Part shown: one piece after another, positions 9,029 through 17,424 of the stretch
How positions within the stretch are numbered: position 1 is the stretch's first letter
Layout: each line of letters opens with the position of its first letter
Assembly (NCBI GenBank): GCA_963704565.1
Contig: OY969917.1
Location: 2,480,001-2,544,000 of the forward strand
Source of the DNA: Rhodoblastus sp963704565
GTDB lineage: Bacteria > Pseudomonadota > Alphaproteobacteria > Rhizobiales > Beijerinckiaceae
DNA: 64,000 nucleotides
Direction of reading: 5' to 3'
Translations under genes and position numbers: made by a program
The notes under the pieces: generated by a model
Seen by the model: only the letters and a program-made list of their open reading frames with translations
What the model was told of the DNA's origin: nothing
Database searches by the model: none

Positions 9029-9604
9029 ATGGTCAAATTGAACAAGATCTACACCAGGACCGGCGACGACGGCTCGACCGGCCTCGCCGATGGCGAACGA
9101 CGGGCCAAATGCGACGCGCGCGTCGAAGCCTATGGCGACGTGGACGAAACCAATTCCGCCATCGGTCTGGCGCGTCTGGCCGCCGCCGCTTTGCCGGAAC
9201 TCGACGCCATGCTGGAGCGCATCCAGAACGACCTGTTCGACCTCGGCGCCGATCTGGCGACGCCGCCGTCCGAAAAGCCGCTCGGCTATGAGCCTTTGCG
9301 GATCGCGGCGACGCAGGTGGTCCGGCTGGAGCAGGAGATCGACGCGCTGAACGCCCGCCTGAGCCCGCTTCGGTCTTTCGTCCTGCCCGGCGGCGCCCCC
9401 GCCGCCGCCGCGCTCCATCTCGCCCGCGCCATTTCGCGGCGCGCCGAACGACGCATGGTCGCGCTGGCCGCCTCGGGCGAAAGCGTCGGCGAGCCGGCCC
9501 TGCATTACATCAATCGCCTTTCCGACTTCCTTTTCGTCGCCGCGCGAATCGCCAACAATGACGGCGCCGGCGACATCCTCTGGAAGCCGGGACAGAACCG
9601 CTAG
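9029..9604 (+). CDS. PduO-type cob(I)alamin adenosyltransferase
   Basis: A 191-aa ATP:cob(I)alamin adenosyltransferase of the PduO/MMAB family, which makes coenzyme B12 from reduced cobalamin. The N-terminal ATP-binding signature IYTRTGDDGSTGL is present, with VEAYGDVDETNSAIG, the FVLPGG motif near residue 120, HLARAISRRAERR near 133 and YINRLSDFLFVAAR near 165. The start ATG matches the family start MVKLNKIYT. Adjacent genes are etfBA, so it is not in a cobalamin cluster here. Confidence 0.93.
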   Translation: MVKLNKIYTRTGDDGSTGLADGERRAKCDARVEAYGDVDETNSAIGLARLAAAALPELDAMLERIQNDLFDLGADLATPPSEKPLGYEPLRIAATQVVRLEQEIDALNARLSPLRSFVLPGGAPAAAALHLARAISRRAERRMVALAASGESVGEPALHYINRLSDFLFVAARIANNDGAGDILWKPGQNR

Positions 9605-9793
9605 CGTGCGCAGACGTTGGTCATAGTCATTACCGCGACGCCGTTGACTTGCTGCAATGCGACGACTACCAGATGGTTCAATTGTCACCCTGCGCCCGGA
9701 GCCGGCCGGCGTCACGACGCCTCGCTTTTTCCAGGCGAAAGCATAACGCCCTTTCCGGCGCGGCCGGCGACGGGCTGCTGGAGGCCGTAGCCG

Positions 9794-10540
9794 ATGAAAA
9801 TCCTCGTGCCCGTGAAACGGGTTGTCGATTACAACGTGAAAATCCGGGTGAAGACCGACGGGACGGGCGTCGAACTCGCCAATGTCAAAATGTCGATGAA
9901 TCCGTTCGACGAAATCGCCGTCGAAGAGGCGCTGCGGCTGAAGGAAGCCGGCAAGGCGAGTGAGATCGTCGTCGTCTCCATCGGCCCGCAACAGGCGACC
10001 GAAACCCTGCGCACCGGCCTCGCCATGGGCGCCGACCGCGGCGTGCTGGTCAAGACCGACGAGATGGTCGAGCCGCTGGCCGTCGCCAAAATTCTCAAGG
10101 CCGTCGCTTCGGAAGAACAGCCCGGCCTGATCATTCTCGGCAAACAGGCCATCGACGACGATTCCAACCAGACCGGCCAGATGCTCGCCGCCCTGCTCGG
10201 CTGGGGCCAGGGCACATTCGCCTCCAAGGTCGAAATCTCGGACGGTTCCGTGGACGTGACCCGCGAGGTCGATGGCGGCCTGCAGACCGTGACGCTCAAG
10301 CTACCGGCGGTGGTGACCTCCGATCTGCGCCTTAACGAGCCGCGCTACGCCTCGCTACCCAATATCATGAAGGCCAAGAAAAAGCCGATCGCCGAGAAGA
10401 CCCCCGCCGATTACGGCGTGGACGTCACGCCACGGCTCAAAGTGCTCAAGACCGCCGAGCCGCCGAGCCGCAAGGCCGGCGTCAAGGTGGGCTCGGTCGC
10501 CGAGCTGGTGGCGAAACTGAAAGATGCGGGGGCGTTCTGA
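9794..10540 (+). CDS. etfB: Electron transfer flavoprotein subunit beta
   Basis: A 248-aa ETF beta subunit, which binds AMP and with EtfA carries electrons from acyl-CoA and other dehydrogenases to ETF:quinone oxidoreductase. It has the family start MKILVPVKRVVDYN, the MNPFDEIAVEEALRLKE helix and the signature VTSDLRLNEPRYASLPNIMKAKKK near residue 180-205. A GGAGG ribosome-binding site lies 9 nt before the ATG. Its TGA overlaps the etfA ATG (TGATG), so the two are translationally coupled. Confidence 0.97.
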   Translation: MKILVPVKRVVDYNVKIRVKTDGTGVELANVKMSMNPFDEIAVEEALRLKEAGKASEIVVVSIGPQQATETLRTGLAMGADRGVLVKTDEMVEPLAVAKILKAVASEEQPGLIILGKQAIDDDSNQTGQMLAALLGWGQGTFASKVEISDGSVDVTREVDGGLQTVTLKLPAVVTSDLRLNEPRYASLPNIMKAKKKPIAEKTPADYGVDVTPRLKVLKTAEPPSRKAGVKVGSVAELVAKLKDAGAF

Positions 10541-11481
10541 TGACCACTCTTCTCCTTGCCGAAGTGCATAACGGCCATCTCAACGACGCCACCGCCAAGG
10601 CCTTGACCGCAGCCGCCGCGCTCGGCGGCCCGGTTCATGTTCTGGTCGCCGGCGCGTGGGATGAAGCGGCGCAAGCCGCGTCGAAACTCGCGGGCGTCGA
10701 AAAGGTGCTGACCGTTTCGGGCGACGCTTTCCATCATGGCATGGCCGAGCCTCTGGCCGATCTTCTGGTTTCGCTCGCCCCGAATTACGATGCGATCGTC
10801 GCGCCGGCGAGTTCGACCGGCAAGAATGTGCTGCCGCGCGTCGCGGCTCTGCTCGATGTCGCGCAAGTATCGGAAATTTCCAAGGTGATTTCGCCCGACA
10901 CGTTCGAGCGGCCGATCTATGCCGGCAACGCCGTCCAGACGGTTCAGGCCAGCGACGCCAAAAAGGTCATCACCGTGCGGACCTCGACCTTCGCCGCGAC
11001 GCCCGAAGGCGGCTCGGCCCCGGTCGAGGCGGTCAGCCCGCCCGCCGAATGCGGCCTGTCGGCCTTCAAGAGCGAGGCTTTGGCGATTTCGGACCGCCCC
11101 GAGCTGACCTCGGCGAAGATTATCATCTCCGGCGGCCGGGCGATGCAGAACGCCGAGAATTTCAAGACTTTTATCGAGCCGATCGCCGACAAGCTCGGCG
11201 CGGCCATGGGCGCCTCGCGGGCGGCGGTGGACGCCGGCTATGCGCCGAACGACTGGCAAGTCGGACAGACCGGCAAGGTGGTGGCGCCCGAGCTTTACAT
11301 CGCGGTCGGCATTTCGGGCGCGATCCAGCATCTCGCAGGCATGAAGGATTCGAAGGTCATCGTCGCCATCAACAAGGACGAAGAGGCCCCGATTTTCCAG
11401 GTCGCCGATTACGGCCTCGTCGCCGATCTCTACGCCGCCCTGCCGGAACTCAATGAAGAACTGGCGAAAGTCGGAAAATAG
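10540..11481 (+). CDS. etfA: Electron transfer flavoprotein subunit alpha
   Basis: A 313-aa ETF alpha subunit carrying the FAD. The C-terminal FAD domain shows ISGGRAMQNAENF, SRAAVDAGYAPNDWQVGQTGK and the signature PELYIAVGISGAIQHLAGM near residues 250-275, ending with VADYGLVADLYAALPEL. The start overlaps etfB. It is followed by a 3-hydroxybutyryl-CoA dehydrogenase, consistent with a role in acyl-CoA or polyhydroxybutyrate-linked metabolism. Confidence 0.97.
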   Translation: MTTLLLAEVHNGHLNDATAKALTAAAALGGPVHVLVAGAWDEAAQAASKLAGVEKVLTVSGDAFHHGMAEPLADLLVSLAPNYDAIVAPASSTGKNVLPRVAALLDVAQVSEISKVISPDTFERPIYAGNAVQTVQASDAKKVITVRTSTFAATPEGGSAPVEAVSPPAECGLSAFKSEALAISDRPELTSAKIIISGGRAMQNAENFKTFIEPIADKLGAAMGASRAAVDAGYAPNDWQVGQTGKVVAPELYIAVGISGAIQHLAGMKDSKVIVAINKDEEAPIFQVADYGLVADLYAALPELNEELAKVGK

Positions 11482-11550
11482 AATCAATGCGAGGGCGGCG
11501 ATTGTGGCTTATGATCGCCGCCGGTTGTTGGCGCCGCTCGGGAAAAAGTC

Positions 11551-12432
11551 ATGACTTTTGAAATTCGTAAAATCGGCGTGGTCGGAGCGGGCCAGATGGG
11601 CAGCGGGATCTCGCAGGTCAGCGCGTCGGGCGGCTTCGACATTCTGCTGCACGACATTTCCGAAAGCCGGATTCATAAGGGCATCGGCAAGATCGACGCG
11701 AATCTGAGCCGCCTCGTCGAGCGCGACGCCATGACCGCGGCGGACAAGGCGGCGGCGCTCGCCCGGATCAAGCCGGCCAAGACCTTCGAAGATCTGGCCT
11801 CCTGCGATCTCGTCATCGAGGCGGCGACCGAGGACGAAGAGGTCAAGCGCAAGATCCTGTCGGAGGTCTGCCTGCCGCTCAAGGAAGGGGCGATCATCGC
11901 GACCAATACGTCGTCGATCTCGATCACCCGCCTCGCCTCGACGACCAATCGGCCGAATCGCTTCATCGGCATACATTTCATGAATCCGGTGCCGAAAATG
12001 CAGCTCGTCGAGCTGATTCGCGGCATTGCCACCGACGACGAAACCTTCGCCGCCGCCCGGACCTATATCGAGACGCTGCACAAGACGGTGACGGTGTCGG
12101 AGGATTTCCCCGCCTTCATCGTCAACCGCATCCTGCTGCCGATGATCAACGAGGCGATTTATACGCTCTACGAGGGCGTCGGCACGGTGGACGCCATCGA
12201 TACCGCCATGCGGCTCGGCGCCAATCATCCGATGGGACCGTTGCAGCTCGCCGATTTCATCGGTCTCGACACCTGCCTGTCGATCATGCAGGTGCTGCAC
12301 GAAGGCCTTGCCGACTCGAAATACCGCCCCTGCCCGCTGCTGGTGAAATATGTCGAGGCGGGCTGGCTCGGCCGGAAGACTCAGCGCGGCTTTTACGATT
12401 ATCGCAGCGGAACCCCGATCCCGACGCGGTAA
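11551..12432 (+). CDS. 3-hydroxybutyryl-CoA dehydrogenase
   Basis: A 293-aa NAD(P)-dependent dehydrogenase of the Hbd/PaaH/FadB2 type, interconverting acetoacetyl-CoA and 3-hydroxybutyryl-CoA. The N-terminal Rossmann motif is VVGAGQMGSGISQV, with IEAATEDEEVK and ATNTSSISITRLA following. The catalytic HFMNPVPKMQLVE (His near residue 140) and the helical C-domain motif NRILLPMINEAIYTLYEG and LGANHPMGPLQLADFIGLD are present. Length is normal. Its nearness to etfBA fits butyrate/PHB or crotonyl-CoA metabolism. Confidence 0.94.
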   Translation: MTFEIRKIGVVGAGQMGSGISQVSASGGFDILLHDISESRIHKGIGKIDANLSRLVERDAMTAADKAAALARIKPAKTFEDLASCDLVIEAATEDEEVKRKILSEVCLPLKEGAIIATNTSSISITRLASTTNRPNRFIGIHFMNPVPKMQLVELIRGIATDDETFAAARTYIETLHKTVTVSEDFPAFIVNRILLPMINEAIYTLYEGVGTVDAIDTAMRLGANHPMGPLQLADFIGLDTCLSIMQVLHEGLADSKYRPCPLLVKYVEAGWLGRKTQRGFYDYRSGTPIPTR

Positions 12433-12554
12433 TAAAAATCCTGGTTTTGTGAAAATTGAACGAGGCGCCTTCACAAGGACGTCATCCGGCATATAGACTA
12501 TCCGCGCCTGAAAATCGGCTCGCGCGCTTTGAGTCGTTTTCCTGGAGAGGACAA

Positions 12555-12668
12555 ATGAAGGGTCAAGCTCGGCCGGAACGATCGCGGCGGCTTCCGCCCG
12601 GAGCCGCGCGCCTGGCGTTCGATTCGACCCCTCCGCTTGCGCATCGCAGGAAAGGGAGGGCGGCGTGA
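12555..12668 (+). CDS. Possible 37-aa leader ORF upstream of the HNH gene
   Basis: A short frame (MKGQARPERSRR...) has a plausible ribosome-binding site, GGAGAGGACAA, before its ATG. Its stop TGA overlaps a GTG start of the next small frame (GTGA). No family is recognised and the composition is Arg/Pro-rich, as random GC-rich sequence would also give. The only support is the ribosome-binding site and the chained overlaps; the rest of 12433-12792 shows no tRNA or other feature. Confidence 0.3.
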   Translation: MKGQARPERSRRLPPGAARLAFDSTPPLAHRRKGRAA

Positions 12669-12796
12669 CCGCCGCGTTTCTGCATAGGCGCCTTGAGGCG
12701 TTCGATGCGGAAACGGCGGGCTCCGGCGCCGCGCCCCGAAATGTTTTTTCTCTCGCGGCGTTTCGCCACACGCCTCCGGCGCGGGGGCGCGCATGA
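12665..12796 (+). CDS. Possible 43-aa ORF overlapping the HNH gene start
   Basis: A GTG-initiated frame (VTAAFLHRRLEAFDAETAGS...) is preceded by GGGAGGGCGGC, a good ribosome-binding site, and its TGA overlaps the HNH gene ATG by four bases (ATGA). This would couple translation of the nuclease to the small frame. No homology is recognised. It may be a leader peptide or chance. Confidence 0.35.
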   Translation: MTAAFLHRRLEAFDAETAGSGAAPRNVFSLAAFRHTPPARGRA

Positions 12797-13359
12797 ACGC
12801 CATCGTCGCCAATCTGCGCACTCTCGTCCTCAACGCCGACATGCAGCCGGTGAGCTGGGCGCCTTTGTCGATCTGGAGCTGGCAGGACGCCCTGGTCGCC
12901 TTGATCAAGGGCCGGGTCAATCCGATCGCGAGCTATGAGGACGTGGTGGTGCGTTCCGCCAACCAATCCTTCGAGGTGCCGTCCGTCGTCGCGCTCAAGA
13001 CCTATCATCGGCGCAAGACTATCGCCTTCACCCGCTATCATGTCTTTCTGCGCGATGAATTCACCTGCCAATATTGCGGGCGGAAGGGTCACGCCAAGGA
13101 TCTGACTTTCGACCACGTCATTCCCCGCTCGAAAGGCGGCGCGACGACCTGGGCCAATATCGTGACCTGCTGCCAGCACGACAATCTGCTCAAGGCCGAC
13201 AAGACCGCGAAACAGGCTGGTCTCAAGCTGAAACGCGCGCCTTTCGAGCCGGCGCCCTATCATCTCGACATGATCGCGCGGCGGCTGCCTCAGGCCAATA
13301 GCGAATTGCACAAGACCTGGAACGATTTCCTGTATTGGGATTCCGAACTGGAGCGTTGA
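12793..13359 (+). CDS. HNH endonuclease family protein
   Basis: A 188-aa protein with a clear HNH nuclease domain in its second half: paired cysteines CQYCGRKG near residue 95, LTFDHVIPRSKGG (first His) near 110, TTWANIVTCCQHDNLLKAD (Asn and the second CxxH zinc site) near 125. The first half (LRTLVLNADMQPVSWAPLSIWSWQDA) is typical of the conserved chromosomal HNH proteins of alphaproteobacteria, whose cellular role is not established. It starts at the ATG overlapping the small upstream frame. Confidence 0.9.
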   Translation: MNAIVANLRTLVLNADMQPVSWAPLSIWSWQDALVALIKGRVNPIASYEDVVVRSANQSFEVPSVVALKTYHRRKTIAFTRYHVFLRDEFTCQYCGRKGHAKDLTFDHVIPRSKGGATTWANIVTCCQHDNLLKADKTAKQAGLKLKRAPFEPAPYHLDMIARRLPQANSELHKTWNDFLYWDSELER

Positions 13360-13514
13360 GCCCGGCGCATCCCCGATTGCCGAAACGAGGCGAAAGAACG
13401 ATGTTTTCCGTGTCGAGACGGATTGACAGCGTCGCGCCGCGCGAATAACCCCACCGTCCGACAGCTCTCAACCGCCCAGCCTGCGGACGGGAAACGATCA
13501 AGGGGATTTCAAAC

Positions 13515-13883
13515 GTGGCGAAACCGGAACTCGGCGGCAAAAGGCAGTGTCAGAATTGCGGCGCCAAATTTTTCGATCTCAACCGCGATCCCATTCTCTG
13601 CCCGAAATGCGGCGCGACCTTCCAGCCGCCGGTCGCCGCCCGCGCGGCGGCCCGCGCGGCTGTGGCTGACGACGAAGAATCCGATCTGCCCGCGCCGGGG
13701 CCGGAAATCGTCTCGCTTGAAGACGCCGAGGCTGGCGACGAAAAGGCCGCCGCCGTGGTCGAAGACGATGTCGATCTCGGCGTCGACGCCGCAGACGACA
13801 CCTTCCTTGAGGAGGAAGAGGAAGACAATGACGACGTGGCCGATCTGATCGACGGCGACATCGAGACCGACGAAGAGGGCTGA
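13515..13883 (+). CDS. TIGR02300 (FYDLN acid domain) family protein
   Basis: A 122-aa acidic protein starting with GTG. The N-terminus carries a zinc ribbon of two CxxC pairs (CQNCGAKFFDLNRDP, CPKCGATF), which contains the F-x-DLN motif that names the family. The C-terminal two thirds is strongly acidic (EEEEEDNDDVAD). The family is nearly confined to alphaproteobacteria and its function is unknown. Confidence 0.9.
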   Translation: MAKPELGGKRQCQNCGAKFFDLNRDPILCPKCGATFQPPVAARAAARAAVADDEESDLPAPGPEIVSLEDAEAGDEKAAAVVEDDVDLGVDAADDTFLEEEEEDNDDVADLIDGDIETDEEG

Positions 13884-13912
13884 TCCCAAACCCTCCGGCA
13901 AAAAATTTCACC

Positions 13913-13940
13913 GGCGCGAAAATCCCTGGATTTTCGCGCC
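13913..13940 (+). terminator. Perfect hairpin GGCGCGAAAATC/GATTTTCGCGCC
   Basis: Twelve-base arms (13913-13924 and 13929-13940) separated by four bases lie between the convergent TIGR02300 and ychF genes, so it may terminate both. There is no long T tract. The same arm sequence recurs at 16242-16281 and, partly, at 32098-32136, so it is also a member of a small dispersed repeat family. Confidence 0.65.
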
Positions 13941-13969
13941 GCGATTTTCTGGCGATTTGACGAAAAAAG

Positions 13970-15067
13970 TCAGTTGGCGAAGCGGAAGTGGAGCACGTCG
14001 CCGTCCGCCACCGTGTAATCCTTGCCTTCGAGCCGGAACTTTCCGGCCTCGCGCGCGCCGCTTTCGCCCTTGCAGGCGACATAATCGTCGAAAGCGATGG
14101 TTTCGGCGCGAATGAAACCCTTTTCGAAATCGCTGTGGATCACACCCGCCGCCGCCGGAGCCCTGGTTCCCTTTTCGATGGTCCAGGCGCGCGCCTCCTT
14201 GGGGCCGACGGTGAAATAAGTGATCAGATGCAGCAGGCCATAGCCCGCGCGGATCACGCGATTGAGGCCGGGCTCCTGGAGCCCCACCGCTTCGAGAAAA
14301 TCCTTCTGGTCCTCGGGCGCCATCACTGCGATCTCGCTTTCGATCTTGGCCGAGACCACCACCGCCACCTCGCCCTCCTCTTCCGCCCGCGCGAAGACCT
14401 TTTTGGAAAAGTCATTGCCCTGGTCGGCGGAGGCTTCCTCGACATTGCAGACGTAAAGCACGGGCTTGGACGACAGCAGGCCAAGCTGGGCGAAGGTCCG
14501 GCGCTCGTCGGGGGAAACTTCCGCCACGCGCGCCGGCTTGCCCTCGCGCAAAAGAACGAGGCAGCGGTTGACGAGGTCGAGCTGTTCTTTCGATTCCTTG
14601 TCGCCGCCGCGCGCCTTCTTTTCGAGATTGACGACGCGCTTTTCGAGCGAATCGAGATCGGCCAGCATCAGCTCGGTCTCGATGGTCTCGATGTCGCGAA
14701 TCGGATCGACCCCGTCTTCGACATGGGTGATGTCGCCATCCTCGAAAGAACGAACGACGTGGGCGATGGCGTCGCATTCGCGGATATTGGCGAGAAACTG
14801 GTTGCCGAGGCCCTCGCCCCTGGAGGCGCCGCGCACCAGTCCGGCGATATCGACAAAGGTCAGCCGGGTCGGGATGATCTCCTTCGAGCCGGCGATTTTG
14901 GCCAGCGCCTCAAGGCGCTCGTCCGGCACCGCGACATCGCCGACATTGGGCTCGATGGTGCAGAACGGATAATTGGCGGCCTGGGCCGCGGCGGTCTGCG
15001 TGAGCGCGTTGAACAAGGTCGACTTGCCGACATTGGGCAGGCCGACGATGCCGCATTTGAAACCCAT
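13970..15067 (-). CDS. ychF: Redox-regulated ATPase/GTPase YchF (Obg-like)
   Basis: A 365-aa Obg-family P-loop protein that prefers ATP and associates with ribosomes. Motifs: GIVGLPNVGKSTLFNALT (P-loop) at the N-terminus, a NYPFCTIEPNVG switch I, DIAGLVRGASRGEGLGNQFL (switch II), and the non-canonical NVEE in place of NKxD. The C-terminal TGS-like domain includes GPKEARAWTIEKGTRAPAAAGVIHSDFEKGFIRAE. The ATG at 15067 is chosen because MGFKCGIVG is the family start; the frame is open about 100 nt upstream. Confidence 0.96.
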   Translation of the reverse strand: MGFKCGIVGLPNVGKSTLFNALTQTAAAQAANYPFCTIEPNVGDVAVPDERLEALAKIAGSKEIIPTRLTFVDIAGLVRGASRGEGLGNQFLANIRECDAIAHVVRSFEDGDITHVEDGVDPIRDIETIETELMLADLDSLEKRVVNLEKKARGGDKESKEQLDLVNRCLVLLREGKPARVAEVSPDERRTFAQLGLLSSKPVLYVCNVEEASADQGNDFSKKVFARAEEEGEVAVVVSAKIESEIAVMAPEDQKDFLEAVGLQEPGLNRVIRAGYGLLHLITYFTVGPKEARAWTIEKGTRAPAAAGVIHSDFEKGFIRAETIAFDDYVACKGESGAREAGKFRLEGKDYTVADGDVLHFRFAN

Positions 15068-15222
15068 GGGAGAAGCTCGCTTTGGATGAGGCGGGATTTG
15101 ACGCGCTATGCGGCCCGCGCGGCCAAAAGGCAAGAGCGCGCGGCGCGAATCGACGGACCAGTCGGCCACATTTCTGTCACCTCGACTTGCGACAAGGCTG
15201 GGTTTACGCGGTTTCGGATCGA

Positions 15223-15630
15223 ATGAGAAAAGCCATTCACCTTCCCTCGGCGCGTCGTCGCCTCGTCTGGACGCTGATCGCGGCTTCCGGCCTTGTCATG
15301 GCTCTCGCGGCGCCTGGCGCCGCGATGCAATGTCCGCGCGGCCAGTTCCTGTGGAAGTCGAAACAGAAGTGCATCAACAAGGCCGAGGCCGCCAAGCTCG
15401 GCATCTACCACGGGCCGATTCCCGACCAGGCCAAGGACAAGGTCGAGCCCAAGGCGCAGCCGGACGACGCGGCCAAGGACAAGCCCGCGCCCGAGCAGCC
15501 CGCCGCCGAAGCCGCGCCGCCGCCCGCAGCCCCTATCGCGCCCGCGCCGCAGCCGGTCACCGCCCCCGCGCCGGCCGCGCCCTCGCCTTTCGGCGATCTG
15601 CCGACCGACCCCTTCAACAAGCCGAAATGA
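15223..15630 (+). CDS. Hypothetical secreted Pro/Ala-rich protein
   Basis: A 135-aa protein not assigned to a family. It has a signal peptide (basic start, then LVWTLIAASGLVMALAAPGAAM) followed by a short globular segment with two cysteines (QCPRGQFLWKSKQKCINKAEAAKLGIYHG, quoted in parts: QCPRGQFLW and KCINKAEAAKLG). The rest is Pro/Ala/Lys-rich linker (about residues 70-125), ending in FGDLPTDPFNKPK. It is probably periplasmic and attached to the wall or another protein through the CxxxC-like segment; function is unknown. Confidence 0.65.
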   Translation: MRKAIHLPSARRRLVWTLIAASGLVMALAAPGAAMQCPRGQFLWKSKQKCINKAEAAKLGIYHGPIPDQAKDKVEPKAQPDDAAKDKPAPEQPAAEAAPPPAAPIAPAPQPVTAPAPAAPSPFGDLPTDPFNKPK

Positions 15631-15687
15631 GTCTTCTGGCCTGTTCTCGTGATTGCATGTCGCGGGAAATCGGCTAAAAGCCGCGTC

Positions 15688-16200
15688 ATGACCGAGGACA
15701 TCTGCCCCTGCCGCGCCAGCGCCCAAGATAAGCTGGCCTTTTCCGCCTGCTGCGGACCCTTTCTTGCCGGCGGGAGAAACCCGCCGACGGCGGAAGCGCT
15801 GATGCGCTCGCGCTACAGCGCCTTCGCCACCGCCAATGTCGATTATCTTTTCGAGACCCTCGCCGAGGACCAGCGTGGCGATTTCGACCGCGCCGCGACC
15901 GGCGACTGGGCCAGGAAATCGGAATGGCTCGGCCTCGACATTGTCGCGACCGAAGGCGGCGGCGAGGGCGATTCGACCGGCGTGGTGACCTTCACCGCCC
16001 ATTTCAACCGCGACGGCAAGAAGCTCGCCCATCGCGAGCGCTCGCTGTTCCAGCGCGATGGCGAGGGCCGCTGGCGCTTCGCCAAGGAATTGCCGATCAA
16101 GGGCGAGACCATCGTGCGCGGGGCGCAGCCTGGCCGCAACGACCCCTGCCCCTGCGGATCGGGCAAGAAATACAAGAAATGCTGCGGCGCCGCCGCCTGA
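15688..16200 (+). CDS. YchJ-like UPF0225 protein with SEC-C motif
   Basis: A 170-aa protein of the YchJ/UPF0225 family. The N-terminal CPCRASAQDKLAFSACCGPFLAG and the EALMRSRYSAFATANVDYLFETL helix are typical, and a zinc-binding SEC-C motif ends the protein (RNDPCPCGSGKKYKKCCG). Function is unknown. The ATG at 15688 is chosen because the family begins just before the CPC motif. Confidence 0.9.
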   Translation: MTEDICPCRASAQDKLAFSACCGPFLAGGRNPPTAEALMRSRYSAFATANVDYLFETLAEDQRGDFDRAATGDWARKSEWLGLDIVATEGGGEGDSTGVVTFTAHFNRDGKKLAHRERSLFQRDGEGRWRFAKELPIKGETIVRGAQPGRNDPCPCGSGKKYKKCCGAAA

Positions 16201-16204
16201 GTCG

Positions 16205-16235
16205 ATATGAATTCCGCATGATGCGGAATTCATAT
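16205..16235. repeat. 31-nt perfect palindrome
   Basis: Two 15-base arms (ATATGAATTCCGCAT and its complement) flank a single G. It follows the YchJ gene stop by 5 nt and sits between convergent genes, directly before another hairpin at 16242-16281 with the GGCGCGAAAATC arms. It may act as a bidirectional terminator or be a mobile-repeat scar. Confidence 0.75.
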
Positions 16236-16241
16236 ACCGCT

Positions 16242-16281
16242 GGCGCGAAAATCCGCCTGCGGCCGATAAGATTTTCGCGCC
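16242..16281. repeat. GGCGCGAAAATC inverted repeat, second copy
   Basis: Arms GGCGCGAAAATC (16242-16253) and GATTTTCGCGCC (16270-16281) enclose 16 bases. The same arms form the hairpin at 13913-13940, indicating a dispersed element in intergenic positions. Confidence 0.7.
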
Positions 16282-16324
16282 ACGACGTTTCTGCGGATTG
16301 CGCAGCAATCTTGCGGAAACCGCA

Positions 16325-17278
16325 TCAAAGAGCGTGCCGGCGGCGGAATTCGTCGGCCGCCTCGCGCGCCAGCGCCGCCTCGATCGATAGCGAGAGATAA
16401 TCGCCGAACAGGTCGTAGACCGCGCGCTCGTCCATGGTCAGGGACCGCGCCGCGCGATCGTGGGCGAGCAACACGCCCCATGTTTCGCCTTCAACGCGAA
16501 TCGGCAGCGCCAGCAGCGCGGAAAAACCCGCCGCCCGGGCGCGCGACATTTCATCCCGGCTCGCGGCGCGCAGACAAGCCATGCCGAGGTCCGGCCGGCT
16601 GTCGCCCGCCAGGCCGACCGGCGCGGCGGCGATATCCGCGACAAAGCGCGGCCGCGCCGCGCCCAGCCCCGCCGCGCCCGGCTCGGCCGCGCTTTGTTGC
16701 GGAAAATCGGCGCAAAGGACGGCGCTCGCCTCGGCGTCGGGCCAGTCCAGCCGCTTCTGCCGGGCGAGGATGCGCGGGCCCTCGGGCTCCAGGCGCAGGA
16801 TGGTCACGCAATCCCATTGCAACATGGCCTGGATGAGCCGCGCCGCCATGGTCAACTTCTTGTTCAGGCCGCGCGCCGACGCCAGCCGGTCGATCAACGC
16901 GCGCAGGCGGTCGAGCGCGAAAGGATCGGCCTCGCCGGCGGGTTCGATTTCAACGATCGTCAACTCGCCCGCCGCATGGACGGCGAAATCGTAGAGTCCG
17001 GGAAGCCCGGCCATAGGCTGGCGCGGCGCCAGGATCGGTCGCGGCGCGTCGCTGGCGCGCGACAGGCCGTTGCGCAAAAGATGGGCGGTCGCCGAACCGA
17101 CGAGATCGCGCAAGGCCAGGCCGAAAAAGCCGCCGGGACGCGTCGGAAACAACTCGGCGAGATTGTTCGAATGGTCGAGCACGCGCGCCGCTTGATCGTC
17201 GCAGACCAGCATCCAGCCGCGCGGCTGGATCTCGATTGACGCGTTATATATTGTTTCAGAACGATTTTCTGGCGTCAT
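16325..17278 (-). CDS. Degenerate phytochrome-like PAS-GAF protein
   Basis: A 317-aa protein that aligns by eye with the PAS_2 and GAF domains of bacteriophytochromes. IEIQPRGWMLVCDD matches the IQPHG region near residue 17, RFVADIAAAPVGL matches the RLIADVD-PVPL strand, LGMACLRAASRDEMSRARAAGF matches the SPIHxEYLxNMG helix, and ETWGVLLAHDRAARSL matches the LWGLIACHH strand. The PASDIP motif reads CADFPQQSA, the chromophore histidine of SPxH is replaced, and no cysteine precedes the PAS domain. There is no PHY or kinase domain. It is probably a non-photoactive sensor or relic; the resemblance is by eye. Confidence 0.65.
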   Translation of the reverse strand: MTPENRSETIYNASIEIQPRGWMLVCDDQAARVLDHSNNLAELFPTRPGGFFGLALRDLVGSATAHLLRNGLSRASDAPRPILAPRQPMAGLPGLYDFAVHAAGELTIVEIEPAGEADPFALDRLRALIDRLASARGLNKKLTMAARLIQAMLQWDCVTILRLEPEGPRILARQKRLDWPDAEASAVLCADFPQQSAAEPGAAGLGAARPRFVADIAAAPVGLAGDSRPDLGMACLRAASRDEMSRARAAGFSALLALPIRVEGETWGVLLAHDRAARSLTMDERAVYDLFGDYLSLSIEAALAREAADEFRRRHAL

Positions 17279-17424
17279 CCGTTTGCTCCGGCCGTCGCCG
17301 ATTCGCGCCGTCGCGAGCATAATGGTTAAAAAAACGTTGCAAATAGGCCACGGCAAAATTTTTTTGAAACTTTTTTGCAGCTTGTGCGTTGTCAGTTCAA
17401 AGGGGTTGTGCTGGAGGGTTGGCC

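Noticed and set aside
9605..9793. Possible cobalamin or other riboswitch before etfB
   Set aside because: No B12-box or conserved structural elements seen; the adenosyltransferase lies upstream, not downstream.
11509..13311. 600-codon minus-strand frame opposite the 3-hydroxybutyryl-CoA dehydrogenase and HNH genes
   Set aside because: Shadow of real genes; no motifs.
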